The position numbers and the translations under genes are program-made. A stretch of DNA of 64,000 bases from contig JAIXMO010000012.1 of NCBI GenBank assembly GCA_025677825.1, forward strand, positions 310,001-374,000, written 5' to 3'. This document shows positions 11,131 to 23,335 of this stretch, in pieces (positions within the stretch are counted from its first letter, which is position 1; each line of letters starts with the position of its first letter). The stretch is from Helicostylum pulchrum (Eukaryota > Mucoromycota > Mucoromycetes > Mucorales > Mucoraceae). The notes under the pieces are model-generated. The model had not been told where the DNA came from. It saw only the letters and a program-made list of their open reading frames with translations, and made no database searches.

Positions 11131-13290
11131 TATTGACACAATTAACTCTGTACAACACTGTTTATAGCAAGAACTTTTTTATATTTTTATCTATTATGTA
11201 CGTTGTAATACAATCCTATTATTATTTTCTTAAACTGAGATATTCCTTTTTAATTAGTTAAAAATATAATTATATTGTAATATAGATATTTTATAATAAA
11301 AAAAGGTAAATTTTCTAGGTGTGCGTGTGTGTAGTATATATATCTACATGTGTATGTTCATATCTCTCTTGCATGAATACTACTGAAATTATAAGTCATC
11401 TACCTTCAAATACGACAACTGCTCTCGTAGAGGGAGTGGTTACAATAGCTGGTTTTCTTTTTTCAGTCCAACCACCAGAAGGTCACATGTTGATATTGAA
11501 AGCAGATTCATCTACAAAGACGCAGTTTTCAATATAACTCACTGCGCGTGTTATCTTATCCCAGTTGAAAGTTTAAAGGCGAATTTTTAAAAAAATAAAT
11601 CTTAATACGGTATGATGCAATATCTTTTTGAGTTAAACATTTAGATTGTTTTTGTTTTTAGCCATCGCGGTTTAACTTGCAATTAAACAATGACTGAAAT
11701 ATTTATTACGAAATTTGTATAGGTGATAATTGAAAAGTATTAATTTGGGTCATAAGCGAAGAACGTGTTGATTTTAGTGCTCTTTTCTTAAGGCTTTTTT
11801 TAAATGCCTGCGTGCCCTCTTTAGTTGTTTTATTTCTTATTCTTTGGTGTAAAATCAATCCCGGTAAAAGGGATTGCAAACTCTCGTTTGTTATTTATAC
11901 TAATTTTAATAGTGGCCACACTATTATGATTGATTGTTACACTTAGATTGGATTTAATGACTTTTACAGACTAAAAAATCTTGATTATTAGATCCAGTGT
12001 TATTTTGCTTATGTTTGTTTTATAATCAATGGTTCATCGGTTATATTAATTATATTTATTTTATGTGGTGATTTCACCACAGGAGAGTATAAGTAAGGAT
12101 ATTTAACACTACGCGCGCTGCATTTTTTTTTCGTGACGTTGAATTTACGCGTCACAACAATATAGACAGCTTTTTTTTTAAAAGAAAGGTATAAATATCC
12201 GTTTCTTTTATTTTGTATTCTTTTTTTTCTTCTTTTTTTTATTATTCTGCCTTCGAGTATCTCTGCCTTCGGGTATTTTTTTTATCAACTAAATTAAATA
12301 AAATGAAAAATAAAATTAAAATAACACGTCGTGATACATCTTAAAGCTTACTATTCTATTTTTTCTTTATTCTTTTTTATGTTTATTTCGTTTTGTGTAT
12401 AAATATCTACTATGTATTTTATGTACGTTATCATCTTCAACTTTTATAATAGCCTTTGAATATTTTATTTTAACTTATTTTGAGTTTCACAAATTCCAAT
12501 TTAATACCACAAGTTTATTTTTACGAAGATAGGCAGAGGAAGATTGCGAATACAAAAAGTTGTAATACTATAAATTGAGAGGAGAGATCTCACCCTTATC
12601 ATTTAATCATCCTACCTTGCATTAGGTTTTATTATGAAGCTCAGAGATAGCAAACTTGTCTATTGAAGAGCTAGACGCAGAAATGGAAGAGAGCCCCTTG
12701 TAGAAAAATACGAAATAGAGACTACAAAGACTTTTCCTACTGTGACGAAGCAAATTCATTCAATACTGCTAAATAAGTAAGATTAGATGGCGAAGTTACT
12801 GAGTGAGCATCCCAGAGGTGGATCAAAACATTGAAGAGGAATAAAGATTGGAACATCTTTGTCATGTTAACTTTGTTGGTTTTCTTTTCAGAGTCAATTT
12901 GACGAGATGAATCCATCTTGCTAACTTAAAACAAATGTAGCCCCCCCCCCCCCCCCCCCTCCTAGCTCAAGTTCACGGCATAGTTGTTTCGTTTACACAG
13001 TAAAATACAACCATTCTTCAAAATCTATTGTAATCACTTCTACCATTAGTTTATTTAAAACACACATTTTCAGAAGCTATTTCAGTAAAATATATTTTGT
13101 CAACGGAGTTATGAATTTCATAGGAACGCCGTTTAAAGAAAATGATCGACTTCGTCGATTGTAAAAAATAAGTATCAATCAACAAAATATGTATTGATGG
13201 TAAAATCTTACTACTACTCCAAAAAAAATTATTCGTGTACGAATAACTTTTGTATTTTCAATACACGAAACACTGTATGACGCCTTTTTT
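11131..13290. other. Gene-poor AT-rich flank of the transposon
   Basis: About 2.1 kb without a convincing gene. A 72-codon frame at 11319-11537 has some protein-like content but no recognisable domain or splice partners. Palindromes are present: TGTGGTGA/TCACCACA near 12064-12081 (2-nt loop), ATCGAC/GTCGAT near 13143-13157, and TTATTCGT/ACGAATAA near 13228-13246. A C run of about 20 lies at 12939-12959. Terminal inverted repeats for the transposase downstream could be here but were not identified. Confidence 0.45.
12939..12959. repeat. C homopolymer, ~20 bases
   Basis: An almost pure C run in an otherwise AT-rich non-coding stretch. G runs of 9-13 also occur near 1029 and 62129. GC homopolymers of this length are rare here and may mark assembly weak points. 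Confidence 0.85.
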
Positions 13291-14406
13291 TTAATAGTGC
13301 TGAAAATGGAAAAAAAAAAAAAGATTAATTTTGTCATATTTACACTCTTTTTCTTTTGCAAGACAACGAGGGAAAAAACTAAGAGAATGACTTATCCATC
13401 GGTCACAATCTTTTCCAGTTATTTTATTACCAGCTTCTTCAATGCATGATGTCAAGTTCTTTTTCTTCTTTAAAGGTTGTCTTTTAACAAAGTATTTCAT
13501 TTTAGAGAAACATTCTTCGACAGGATTTAAAAAAGGAGAGTAAGGAGGCAAAAAGAAAAGTTGGTGGGCTACTGATGCTGTGGAATTGACGTTATCAAGC
13601 CATTCTTGAGCCTTGATTGCATGATGAATACGAGCGTTGCCCAAAATTACGTATTGAGGTACTTTTTCATCCTTCAAAGAGTCGATAAGTACTTTTAAAA
13701 AATCAAGAAAGATGTCTGCATTAGTGCCACCAGGAACAATTTTTGCATGGATCTTCTCAATTCCATTGTGAGATAAAGCTGCAATAATAGTGATGTTGAT
13801 GCTTCTCGTCTTTTCACTGTAAACAATGGCTTCGGTTCCCTTTTTTGATCTGGCAAACTTTCTTATTTAAGAAATGTTAAAGCCTGCCTCATCAACAAAA
13901 ATACAGTTGTGATTGTATTTTATATCTTCTTTTGTTACTTTTTCGTCAAAATCAAAGCGTTTTTGAAGAGTGTCTTTGTCGTTTCTTTTAAGTGTCAAAG
14001 GCTTTGCAATCTTAAGGGTATACGCTATTTTTTCACCAAGTGCTTGTGTATAGTCGAAACACTTATATTAATATCGAAATTTTCGAATAACTTTAATTGT
14101 AAACATTTTAAAGTAGAGACATTATCCTCATCCAAAGTTTCTCTTAAAATATCTGAAATTTCTTTAGTTTTCTTCACTTTTTGATTGACTTCTCCTCTTT
14201 GCTTGGGTTCTAATCGCCCTTCATTCAAAAACAAATTTACAACAGAGTTTACTGTCGATACTGCAACACGTTGCTCTTTAGCTGTCTCAGTAAAAGTCAT
14301 ACCAGATTCGACAACATCTTCAATGATATTTTTTCTCTTCTCGTTACTCATTCTAGCATATGGACCTCTTTTGCTTTTGATTACGTTTGTCGTTTGTTTT
14401 TGGCAT
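13291..14406 (-). pseudogene. Dead Tc1/mariner-IS630 type transposase
   Basis: The minus strand reads an N-terminal helix-turn-helix (MSNEKRKNIIEDVVESG, TVNSVVNLFL), then a DDE domain with FVDEAGFN (first Asp), NARIHHA, and the C-terminal LPPYSPFLNPVEECFSKMK (catalytic Glu). The gene is broken: the N-terminal ATG at 14406 is out of frame with the HTH, a second shift lies in an A run near 14028, and a TAA stop is at 13867-13869 just after the first Asp motif. The second catalytic Asp, normally before NARIHH, reads Gly. In this frame 40 residues separate that position from the NPVEE Glu, longer than the 34 of classical Tc1. The family is cut-and-paste DNA transposons inserting at TA. Terminal repeats were not found. 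The copy cannot be active. Confidence 0.85.
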
Positions 14407-15007
14407 TATTATAATATATTTAAGGATATAAAAATGAATGATTTACTTTAGAAAATGTTCTATCCTTTAAGGCTTAAGAAAATAATGCTTTATATATGTT
14501 TAGCAAATAGCGCTAGCAGATCAATATAAAAATACTGTATACAATTGCAGGTAGTTTTTGAGACTGAAATTTAATAATAAATGGAGACACAAATGTAAAC
14601 TATTTTAGCTGCCACTGTTCACAACTGAACGACAAATAATATGGTATTTAGTTAAGGCAAAACTAGTTTGACTAGGACAACTTAAATTATAAAGGCTTAA
14701 AAATACTTGTTAAAATAATTCATAATTAAAAAATAAAATAAACATTGCAGAAACAGACTTTATAAAGTTAGTGCTTACATGTTTTATTTTGATATCGTAT
14801 AAATATGCATTGTGCTATATAGAGAAATGGTATTTTAAGTATTTCTCCTCTTTATTCTAAGCATCATCCCACAACAATAATTTAAAAGGCACAAGAGTCT
14901 CTCAGTATAAACTTGGAAAGTGAATAATAATATGTATGTATAAGTGCTAATTTTTAGCTTTTTTTTTATTAATACAGTCTATATATGCATATACTTTTAT
15001 CTTCTAC
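14407..15007. other. Flank of the transposon and TIM54 3' region
   Basis: AT-rich and without coding content. It should hold one end of the transposon and the 3' UTR of TIM54, but neither could be delimited. Confidence 0.4.
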
Positions 15008-16210
15008 TTAAGGCAAATCGTCACTGGTATAAGTGCTAAGCTTATCAAAAATTCTTTCATCTACAACAATAGGTGTATCATTTTCCTTTAAAACTTGAGC
15101 AGTTTCGTGTCCAATCCAGTACTTCTTTTCCTCTGTACCCAAATCCTCATCTCTCTTCTCAAAAGGTCGAGTTTGATTCAAGACAGCAGCAACAGCATAC
15201 CTTCCAACATCGTCAATACGCTTATAATCAGCATACCACATGTAAAGTCTATAAGGAACATTTGACCAACCAATGATATTGACATGAGGAATATACATGA
15301 CAGGCGAGAATTTAGGTGGTAATGAGAAATGATCTACTTGTTGTTCCTCTTGACTTGGTTCCATCATTGTCTCTGCAGCGGGTGCGGTTTCACTATCTTG
15401 CATATTCACTTCTTCAACTGCGGCGGGTGTTTCCTCGGTTGTTGTTGTTGTTGTTGTTGCATCTGTGTTGACCTTTTCCTCAACTACTGCAGGTACTTCT
15501 TCAACAATAGCAAGACTAGCATCACAACCCTTTGATAATCCACTGAGCACTTCACGATATGCGATTCTGCCAATAGCTAAAATACCATCGGATACAACAT
15601 CAGTAGTTTTCTTGTGGATTAAATCGTCCATATTGGGTGAAGAAAAGGGGTTGTTGGATTGTTGTCCGTCACTTTCAATTTGCTTTTGTTGTTCTAATGC
15701 TGCTTCGGCTTCTCTACGACGCTTTACGACTTCTTCGATAACTGCACTTTCAATTTGACCAGCATTTTTGGCTTCCTTTACTTCATAATCAACTGCACCA
15801 GCGACAAGAATAGGCTATTTTGTTGTTGTTGTTTAGTATTTCAGAGAAATATATATTTTTAAAATATAAACTTACCTTGACATATTCACGGAACCAAACT
15901 CTACTCTTTTCAAGGCCATCACCAGGAGGTCCAGCAATATATACAGTTACTTTACGAGGCATTTCCTAAAAAAAAAAAACTAATGGTTATTTATTTTTAT
16001 TTTTATTTTAATTGATCGATTCAAAAAAAAAAAACTTACATGTACACCACAAGGTCTTTCAGCAAGGAAAGAAACACGTTGGATAAGTTTCTTTCTTGAT
16101 TCTTCAGCGTACTTGTTACTACTGTAAATAGTTCCGCTAATGGCACCAGCAATACCACTGAAGATAAGTGTGTTCTTGGAAGGTACTTTTAATCCAAAAG
16201 GCAAAGGCAT
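15008..16210 (-). CDS. TIM54: Mitochondrial inner-membrane translocase subunit Tim54
   Basis: Exons 16210-16040, 15965-15876 and 15814-15008, all phase 0, give 355 aa. Landmarks: a PLPFGLKVPSKNTLIFSG start with one membrane helix (about residues 15-33), then EMPRKVTVYIAGPPGDGLE, FREYVKPILVAGAVDYEV, the helix VIEEVVKRRREAEAALEQ, GILAIGRIAYREVLSGLSKG, a low-complexity Thr/Glu/Ala segment in place of the usual linker, then YIPHVNIIGWSNVPYRLYMW and AVLNQTRPF. Tim54 is a subunit of the TIM22 complex, which inserts carrier proteins into the inner membrane, with its bulk in the intermembrane space. The (ACA)n-type Thr run at about 15435-15460 is an expandable repeat in the linker. It is divergent from the ING gene, with 375 bp between the two starts. 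Confidence 0.92.
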
Positions 16211-16585
16211 TTTTTTTTTGTGTATGTTTAAAAAGAGCAAGAAAAAAAAAATCGCCCTGGGGTCCGTAACAGTTTTTTTTTTCTGTGTGACCAATCATAA
16301 ACAAACAAACAAAAAATCTCTTGCAAAATAGATGGCATGAAGACCCTTCTTTCGCTCTAGTTTTTATAACTGAATACTATCGAGTCAATGCAGTTGCAGT
16401 GAGCGATAGAGAAAAGGGATTATACAGTGTAAAAAACCACAAGACGTTCTGCATATTTTGAAGATAAATGTGATGGTCTTTTTTTTACAAGAGACCCTCC
16501 CCCTTTTTTTTTTGGCAGTTAATTCAAGTCACACCTCTTTTTTTTCTTCCTCTTTTCCCTTTTTCCTTATTTAAAATAATATATC
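16211..16585. promoter_or_regulatory. Shared divergent promoter region, TIM54 / ING
   Basis: A 375-bp gap between two divergent start codons, T-rich on both sides (16211-16300, 16470-16560). It must contain both core promoters. No specific factor site was recognised. Confidence 0.4.
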
Positions 16586-17615
16586 ATGACCTCTGTAGCC
16601 GACATTTTTGAAGATTATGTAGAAAGTAAGAGAAAGGCGCCCCTTTTTGAAAACGACAATTAGCAATACTAAAATTTTGTTTTCTTAAAAAAAAGGTTTA
16701 CAAAACTTGCCATCCGAAATTGATCAAAATATGCACGAATTGCGTAGCATGGACGAAGAATTTCAACGTATTGTGTACATACAGTGATCTAGAAACACAC
16801 GCATGTGTTGTATACACAACAAAAAGACTAAAATATTTATATATTATAGGATTTAGAGAAATTTATACCAAACATCGTCGTTCATATACAAAACTCTGTC
16901 GAGTTTCCAACACGCCTAACAACAACAACACAGCAGCGGCAAATAACCTTACCAGTTCTCGAATTCAATTAGAAAAAGATTATAAATTAGCGTTACAAAA
17001 ACAAGATCAAAAGATTGATTTAACTAAACGAATGTACGATTTAGTATCTCGTCATATCGAGCGAATTGATTCGCAAATGGCCAAGAGTGATATTGGAGAC
17101 GTGGATTGGATGGGCCAAGCAAGTAGAAAGGGAAGCCAGGTAGAAGATACCAATTGGAGATTAGATGCAAGTGCTCGTAAAAGACCTTCACCTCATGGTG
17201 CATTATCCGTTAGAAAAAGGTATCCCTCAAAAAAATAATCCATCAATCTTGTGTTAACATTCCTTTTTATTATTATTAGCAGAACACTTCATTCTTCAAG
17301 GCCGAATCCGGCTATAGGGCATAATGGTACACTTCCAGAAATAGAGATTGATCCTAATGAACCAAGGTACTGTTACTGTAATCAAGTATCATTTGGAGAT
17401 ATGGTTGCCTGTGATGGAGAAAATGTAAGAGGTTTTTTTATTTTAATTATTTATTTGTGATACTAATCCAAATTCATTAGTGTGAAAAAGAGTGGTTTCA
17501 TTATGCTTGTGTTGGTTTAGCTGAACCGCCTGTTGGTAAATGGTACTGTGATGATTGTGCTGCAGAAGAGGGTTATCGAAAGAAATTGAAGCGTTTTACT
17601 GAAGAAATGTTTTAA
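16586..17615 (+). CDS. ING family chromatin reader with PHD finger
   Basis: Exons 16586-16625, 16696-16767, 16850-17219, 17280-17424 and 17481-17615 give 253 aa. The N-terminus [19 protein letters not shown] and the helices up to about residue 115 ([17 protein letters not shown]) are the ING dimerisation domain. A basic Ser/Arg linker with RKR clusters follows. The C-terminal PHD finger has the C4HC3 pattern in [29 protein letters not shown] and KWYCDDC; in this family it binds H3K4me3. Yeast members are Yng1 (NuA3), Yng2 (NuA4) and Pho23 (Rpd3L), all targeting histone acetylation or deacetylation complexes. I cannot decide which. Intron 1 ends in an A-run plus AAG acceptor and intron 2 starts GTATTG; both are supported by the continuous domain. 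The Gyp7 gene starts only 131 bp after the stop. Confidence 0.93.
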
Positions 17616-17746
17616 AAATAAAAATTCATGCTGGGGAAAGAGAGACCTTCTGACCAATTACTAAATAACGAATGATATCGTCATAACGTTGGACTTTTTT
17701 TTTTTTCTTATATTTTTCTTTTCTTTTTCTTCTTTATTTTATCAAT

Positions 17747-20492
17747 ATGGACGACAGTTTTGCTGTATGTATATAATAATCTAATCTTTTTTGTTCAGTG
17801 GCATTAAACGATTACACTTTTAGTTTATAAACGATCCTCGCGTTTCAACAGATTCGCCTACACTTTCAAACCAAGAAGTAAAACTCTTGTACTCTAAATC
17901 AAAAGTTTACGTTCATCCTTCTACTAATGTCAATGACTTTATTCCTGGTTATTTATCCCTTGTCGAGAAAGTAAATACTTTTTTTTTGTAGCAATTTATT
18001 ATTATTCGTATTAAACGTTTATATATAGGCACCGCATGATTATCTCGTAGCTTGGACTCCAGAAGCATTAATACCTTCCAAAGATATGGAAGCCTTTGTT
18101 CAAGTAGATATAAACCCTGAAAATATTGAAGAAATCGATTGTAAAAATTATAATTGACATTTTTTTGTTGTTGTATCTTGTAACTAAATTCTCTTTTTGG
18201 TAGCGTCAATTATGATCCCATCATTATCTGAAGAACACTCACTTTACGCACTTTCTGCACCTATCAACACAATCCATTCACTCTTGATAAAGGCACCTTC
18301 ATTTTCAAAGTGGTACGGTAGTATAGTTATAAACTTTAAGACGGGTGAAAGTGCAGGTCCCTTTTGGTTTCATGATGATGAAAGTAAAAGCACCATGCTT
18401 CAAAAGAATACGCAGGGTGGGAAGTTTACCGCCGATGATCATGGTCAAGTAAGGTGGGGTGGTGATGAATTCATTGAAAGACTTGGTCAACTTGTAAAAG
18501 TAATCAAGTAAGTTATGAATAATATTTACACGCAATGCAAAAAAATAATAATTAACAATTGCTTGGATTAGATCAAATGACACTGAGAATTTATATATGG
18601 TGTGTACTGGCAACAAATTACCGTCACAAAAAGCACCCGTAAGCAAAGATGCATTTGAATCCACTCAAATGGATCCATTTGTTGCCGTAAGTTGAATATA
18701 GATATATTACGCATACACTAAAAACTAAGAGCCGTATATATTATGCTAGAGTTTAAAAGAGGCTCGCTGGAACATTTTGGAAAAACTATCTCGAGTCACT
18801 AAATTCTCTCGAGACGCCGCAGTGAGTATACTAAGCAACCCTGCCTCCAAGCCCTTTGTACCTCTATTCCCCCCTAACGTACAAGAGCTATGTTCGAACG
18901 AAACGGTGAAAAGAACCGTTGATGAATACGACACTGCTCGTATCTTTTTAGCCAAATGGGCAGCAGGTTTAGCGCAACAGTCCGAAAGTTCTGCACCGCG
19001 CGAAAGAAAGTATAGAAATGTAGGTGTATGGGGCCACGAAGGATGGGAGGAAGATACCGCCCTTGGCGTCTTTGAAGTATTGAATTCCGAAAACGATTTT
19101 TCGATTCCAACACATACAAGAACAAAACCTGTTTCTGAAGCCGATTGGCGTTCGTATTTTGATAGCGAGGGTAAGCTGAGTGTCGGTGAGCCAGCTGTAC
19201 GAAAGAATATATTTGGTGGTGGATTGGATCCAATAGTAAGAAAGGAAGCGTGGTTGTTTTTAACTGGTGTTTATCCTTGGGACTCCACTACCGAAGAGCG
19301 TCGATTGATTGATACAGATCGAAGGTACACATATTTTTATTTTATTTTAGTAACGTATACTGATACTTTTTTTTAAAAAAAAATTAGAGAGGCATATCAG
19401 TCGTTAAAGAATAGATGGTGTCACGATGAATCTCGTAGAGGTTCACCTGCTTTCCAAGATCAAAAACATCGCATTAGTAAGTGTGTGGTTAAACAATTAA
19501 AACCCTCGGGCTTAAATATATTATCCCTTTTTAGATAAAGACGTTCACCGTACGGATAGAACCGTCGGCATTTACATTGACGAAAGTATGCCTAACCCAG
19601 ACCCTGTTATGAACGTCGGTACCAATGAAAACCTCGAAATTTTAAAGAATATTCTATGTACCTATAACGAGTTCAATACCGAACTTGGTTACGTACAAGG
19701 TATGTCTGATCTCCTATCGCCCTTATTTGCTGTTATCGGAGAAGAGCCTTTGGCCTTCTGGGCCTTTTCAGGATTTATGGATCGAATGGTAAGTAATTAT
19801 AATTATTATTATTTTTTGCAGATAAAAAAAAAAATACTGATGATAAAAAAAGAAGTCCAATTTCTACGCAGATCAATCAGGCATGCATAAACAGTTATTA
19901 ACAATGGATCTTTTATTGCAATTTATGGATCCCTCGTTATACAAACATTTGCAACGTACAGAGAGTGGCAACTTTTTCTTTTGCTTTAGGTGGTTATTAG
20001 TTTGGTTTAAGCGCGAGTTCCCTTGGGACGATATGTTGACTTTATGGGAGGTACTTTGGACAGATTACTTGACAGATAAATTCCATATATTTGTTGCGCT
20101 GTCTATTTTAGATCAAGTAAGGACACATCATATACTGTATTAATATATTAGCTAACTCTTTATAGCATCGTGATGTTATTATGGAGTACTTGAAAAACTT
20201 TGACGAAATCTTAAAATACACCAACGACTTATCCATGACAATCAACTTGGAAGAAACCTTACAACGAGCAGAAATCCTCTACTATCAATTCAAGCAACGT
20301 GTAGAAGCCGTAAAGAACAAACGAGAACAACTCGAGTATATGATTTCCTCTAAATCCGGTTTTACCGAGCAAGAGATTGCTGTCGCAAAGAACGATTTAT
20401 CAAAGTTGCCTCGTATCAATGAAGTGCTCAACGAAATACTCATTTCTTCTTACGCAGATAAAGCTGCAGCGAATGAAAAGTGTGCACAATAA
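17747..20492 (+). CDS. GYP7: Rab GTPase-activating protein, Gyp7/TBC1D15 type
   Basis: Ten exons (17747-17764, 17824-17970, 18029-18140, 18204-18507, 18572-18686, 18750-19324, 19388-19476, 19535-19788, 19853-20116, 20166-20492) give 734 aa. The N-terminal half (KVYVHPSTN, PGYLSLVEK, FKTGESAGPFWFHDD) matches the Rab-binding region of Gyp7/TBC1D15. The TBC domain starts at IFGGGLDPIVRKEAWLFLTGVYPW. It has the arginine finger in KDVHRTDRT (about 455-463), the glutamine finger in YVQGMSDLLSP (about 504), then FFCFRWLLVWFKREFPWDD and LWEVLWTDY. Gyp7 inactivates Ypt7/Rab7 in vacuole fusion and late endosome traffic. Intron 8 uses an AAAAAAAG acceptor, which is required for SNFYADQSG. Both catalytic fingers are present, so it should be active. 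Confidence 0.94.
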
Positions 20493-21511
20493 TTTACCAC
20501 TTTTTTTTTTCTGGTTTTAACTATAAACTCAATCTTTAACTTTATCTTATACTCAACGGATCTTCCTCCTAAACTATTTTTTTTTTTTTTTCAATTGCAT
20601 TTGTTATTATAGTAAAAATTATTTTGATAAAATGTTAAAACCAAATGTCTGTAATTCGTACTAAAAAAAATAGTACCAATAAACACTCTTTTTCAATCAC
20701 GTACCCAATAATTGTTACTCATACTTTGCAAACGAAATCGGTCCTTTATTATAATCGAACGAGATAATGGGTTTTAATGCGGGGGAGATTTCAAGTTCCG
20801 GGAAAAACGTCAACAACTTATTCAAACAATTGGTGCACATGATTCAAAATTTCTATATTTTTGTGTTACTCTATTTGTCAAGATTGTGGAGTATGTACAA
20901 GCAGAACCTTTATCATTATTTTTTGTAACGTGTAAAAGAGAGGGTTTTTCTTAAGTTAAGTACACTGAAAATACTATCAATACACACACATATTTTTTAT
21001 TTTTTTTTGTAACATTAATGTCCAGGTGTGTAGATAAGATTATAGCTAGTTAAAAGGGATCGACTTTTTTTTTTTTGATACTAGGCGGGGATAGTATTTA
21101 GTATGACTGACCGGCTTTATTTGGAACTCTGACTCATCGTTTATCATAAAAAATACGAAGAGATGGAATTCAATCCCGACCCTACTCACTTCGAAAAACT
21201 GATTCACCAACCTACTTACTGCAAAATAATTTACATATCAATTGTATACTTGCAGTAAATTATAGTAGTACAATTCAAAAACTCCAAATATTTATGAATA
21301 CCTTCTAGAACACTCTTTAATAAAAAGGGAACCTTTTGTAATCATGTCATCCGAAGTATACACTAAAAAAAAAAAAATACGACAAAAACCCTGGGTTTCA
21401 AATATATCGGTTTAACCTCCCCCTTTTTATATAAAAAGAAGAAACATTTAACATAGTTTTATTTTTTTCTTTTTTATATCTCTATATACTTATATATTCA
21501 TAAAATAAACA
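20493..21511. other. Intergenic, Gyp7 3' region and ARG1 promoter
   Basis: About 1 kb with no ORF. The last 150 bp before 21512 are CT/T-rich and contain tatataaaaag-like words near 21429, a plausible TATA region for ARG1. No Gcn4-type TGACTC site near the start was confirmed, although ctgactcatcg occurs at about 21129 and contains TGACTCA. Confidence 0.5.
21129..21135. promoter_or_regulatory. Candidate Gcn4/CPC1-type TGACTCA site
   Basis: TGACTCA is the bZIP general amino-acid control element in yeast and Neurospora, and arginine biosynthetic genes are classic targets. It lies about 380 bp upstream of the ARG1 start. One short motif may be chance, and conservation in relatives would be needed. 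Confidence 0.35.
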
Positions 21512-22890
21512 ATGGCTGTTAACAACAAAGGAAAGGTTCTTCTCGCATACTCTGGTGGTTTAGATACCTCTGTCATCTTGGCTTGGTTGATTGAACAAGG
21601 TTATGAGACCTTAGCTTATATTGCTGATGTTGGTCAAGAAGAAGATTTTGAATCTATCAAGGCCAAGGCTTTATCTGTTGGTGCTTCCAAGGTCTTTGTT
21701 GAGGTAATTAAACACAGTAAAAAAAAAAGCGCGTTTTTTATTTTATTTATTTACATATTTTTTTTGACGTGTATTATAGGATCTTAAGGCTGAATTCGTC
21801 AAGGAACAAATTTTCCCTGCTATTCAAGCTAATGCTATTTACGAGTCTGTTTACCTTTTGGGTACATCTTTAGCTCGTCCCGTTATTGCCCGTAAGCAAA
21901 TTGAAATTGCCGAACGTGAAGGTTGTCAATATGTTTCCCACGGTTGTACCGGTAAGGGTAACGATCAAGTTCGTTTCGAGCTTGCTTACTATGCCTTAAA
22001 GTCTGATATTGAAGTCATTGCCCCTTGGAGATTACCCAGTAAGTTTTTTATTATTATTTTAGTTGTGAGTGTATAAAATATTAAAACTATTTTGTTTTCT
22101 AGTTTTCTTTGAACGTTTCGCTGGTCGTAGTGCTCTTTTGGACTATGCTGCTGAACATAAGATTCATGTTGCTCAAACTAAGGCTAAACCTTGGTCCACC
22201 GATGAGAACTTGTTCCATATCTCCTACGAAGCTGGTATTCTCGAAGATCCCAACGTCACCCCTCCCAAGGAAATGTGGAAGCTCACTGTTGACCCTGAGG
22301 ATGCACCCAACACTCCCGAACGTATTACCATTACTTTCAAGAACGGTATCCCTGTCAAGGTTGTTAACCACAACGATGGTCAAGTTGAAACTGAAGCCGT
22401 CAAGCTCTTTACTTACTTGAACACTGTCGCTCGTCGTAACGGTGTTGGTCGTATTGATATTGTTGAATCTCGTTTCATTGGTGTCAAGTCTCGTGGTTGT
22501 TATGAAACCCCCGGTGGTACCATTTTGCGTACTGCTCATATGGATCTTGAAGGTTTAACTATGGACGGTCAATTGCGTGCTCTCCGTGATCAAAACATCA
22601 CTGTTCCTTACGGTAAGGCTCTCTACAACGGTCAATATTTCTCTCCCGAGTGTGAGTACTTGACTCAATCTATCGAGTTCACTCAACGTAATGTCTCTGG
22701 TGATGTCAAGTTGAAGCTTTATAAGGGTAACACCATCGTTGAAGGTCGTTCTGCTGTTGGCGCTGGTGCCAAGCTCTACGATATGCAAGAATCTTCTATG
22801 GATGAACAAGGTGGTTATAACCCAGTTGACGCCGATGGTTTCATCAAGGTTCATTCTATCCGTCTTAGAAAGTGGACCCCTCAACAATAA
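21512..22890 (+). CDS. ARG1: Argininosuccinate synthase
   Basis: Exons 21512-21703, 21780-22038 and 22103-22890 give 412 aa, normal for the family. Landmarks: the ATP-pyrophosphatase loop [15 protein letters not shown] (about residues 12-26), [57 protein letters not shown], and RKWTPQQ at the C-terminus. It condenses citrulline and aspartate with ATP to argininosuccinate, the penultimate step of arginine synthesis, normally in the cytosol. Codons are strongly biased, in keeping with high expression. All residues of the signature loops are intact. A TGACTCA word lies about 380 bp upstream. Confidence 0.97.
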
Positions 22891-23335
22891 ATCCAAAGCT
22901 CTTTAATTTGCATTTTGTACATAAATAAAAAATTCTAAACATTTTAAATCTCCTTTTTTTTTTTGCTCTCTTATCAACCCCACAAATATCCCAGCGCTTT
23001 TATAAAATCTAACCTGATTTAGTAAATCTATCTTCACAGTGTACCAGTAAAATATCGGCCAATCAGGAATTAAATTTCGCTCTCAAAGATAACAAGGTAA
23101 AAACTGGGGAAACCATATTATAAACAAGGAAAATGGAACTGACGAAAAGAAGAATAAAATAATAACTAAATAAACTCTCCTTTTTCATACTAGAGATATT
23201 CGCTGCGTCGTTGATTACGAAAGACTTTCTTAAGCAATTAAGGGCTTTGTGATATTTAGCCATATTATTCCAATATAAATCGAATTAAATTACACTTTAA
23301 TGCAGTTGCTCGATATTAAAACTACTAATATATAA
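22891..23335. other. Intergenic, no gene seen
   Basis: AT-rich gap between the stop codons of ARG1 (+) and the F-box-like gene (-). A minus-strand 66-codon frame at 23063-23263 has no coding features. Confidence 0.45.

Noticed and set aside
22099..22539. 146-codon minus-strand ORF in ARG1
   Set aside because: Shadow of the highly biased ARG1 codons.
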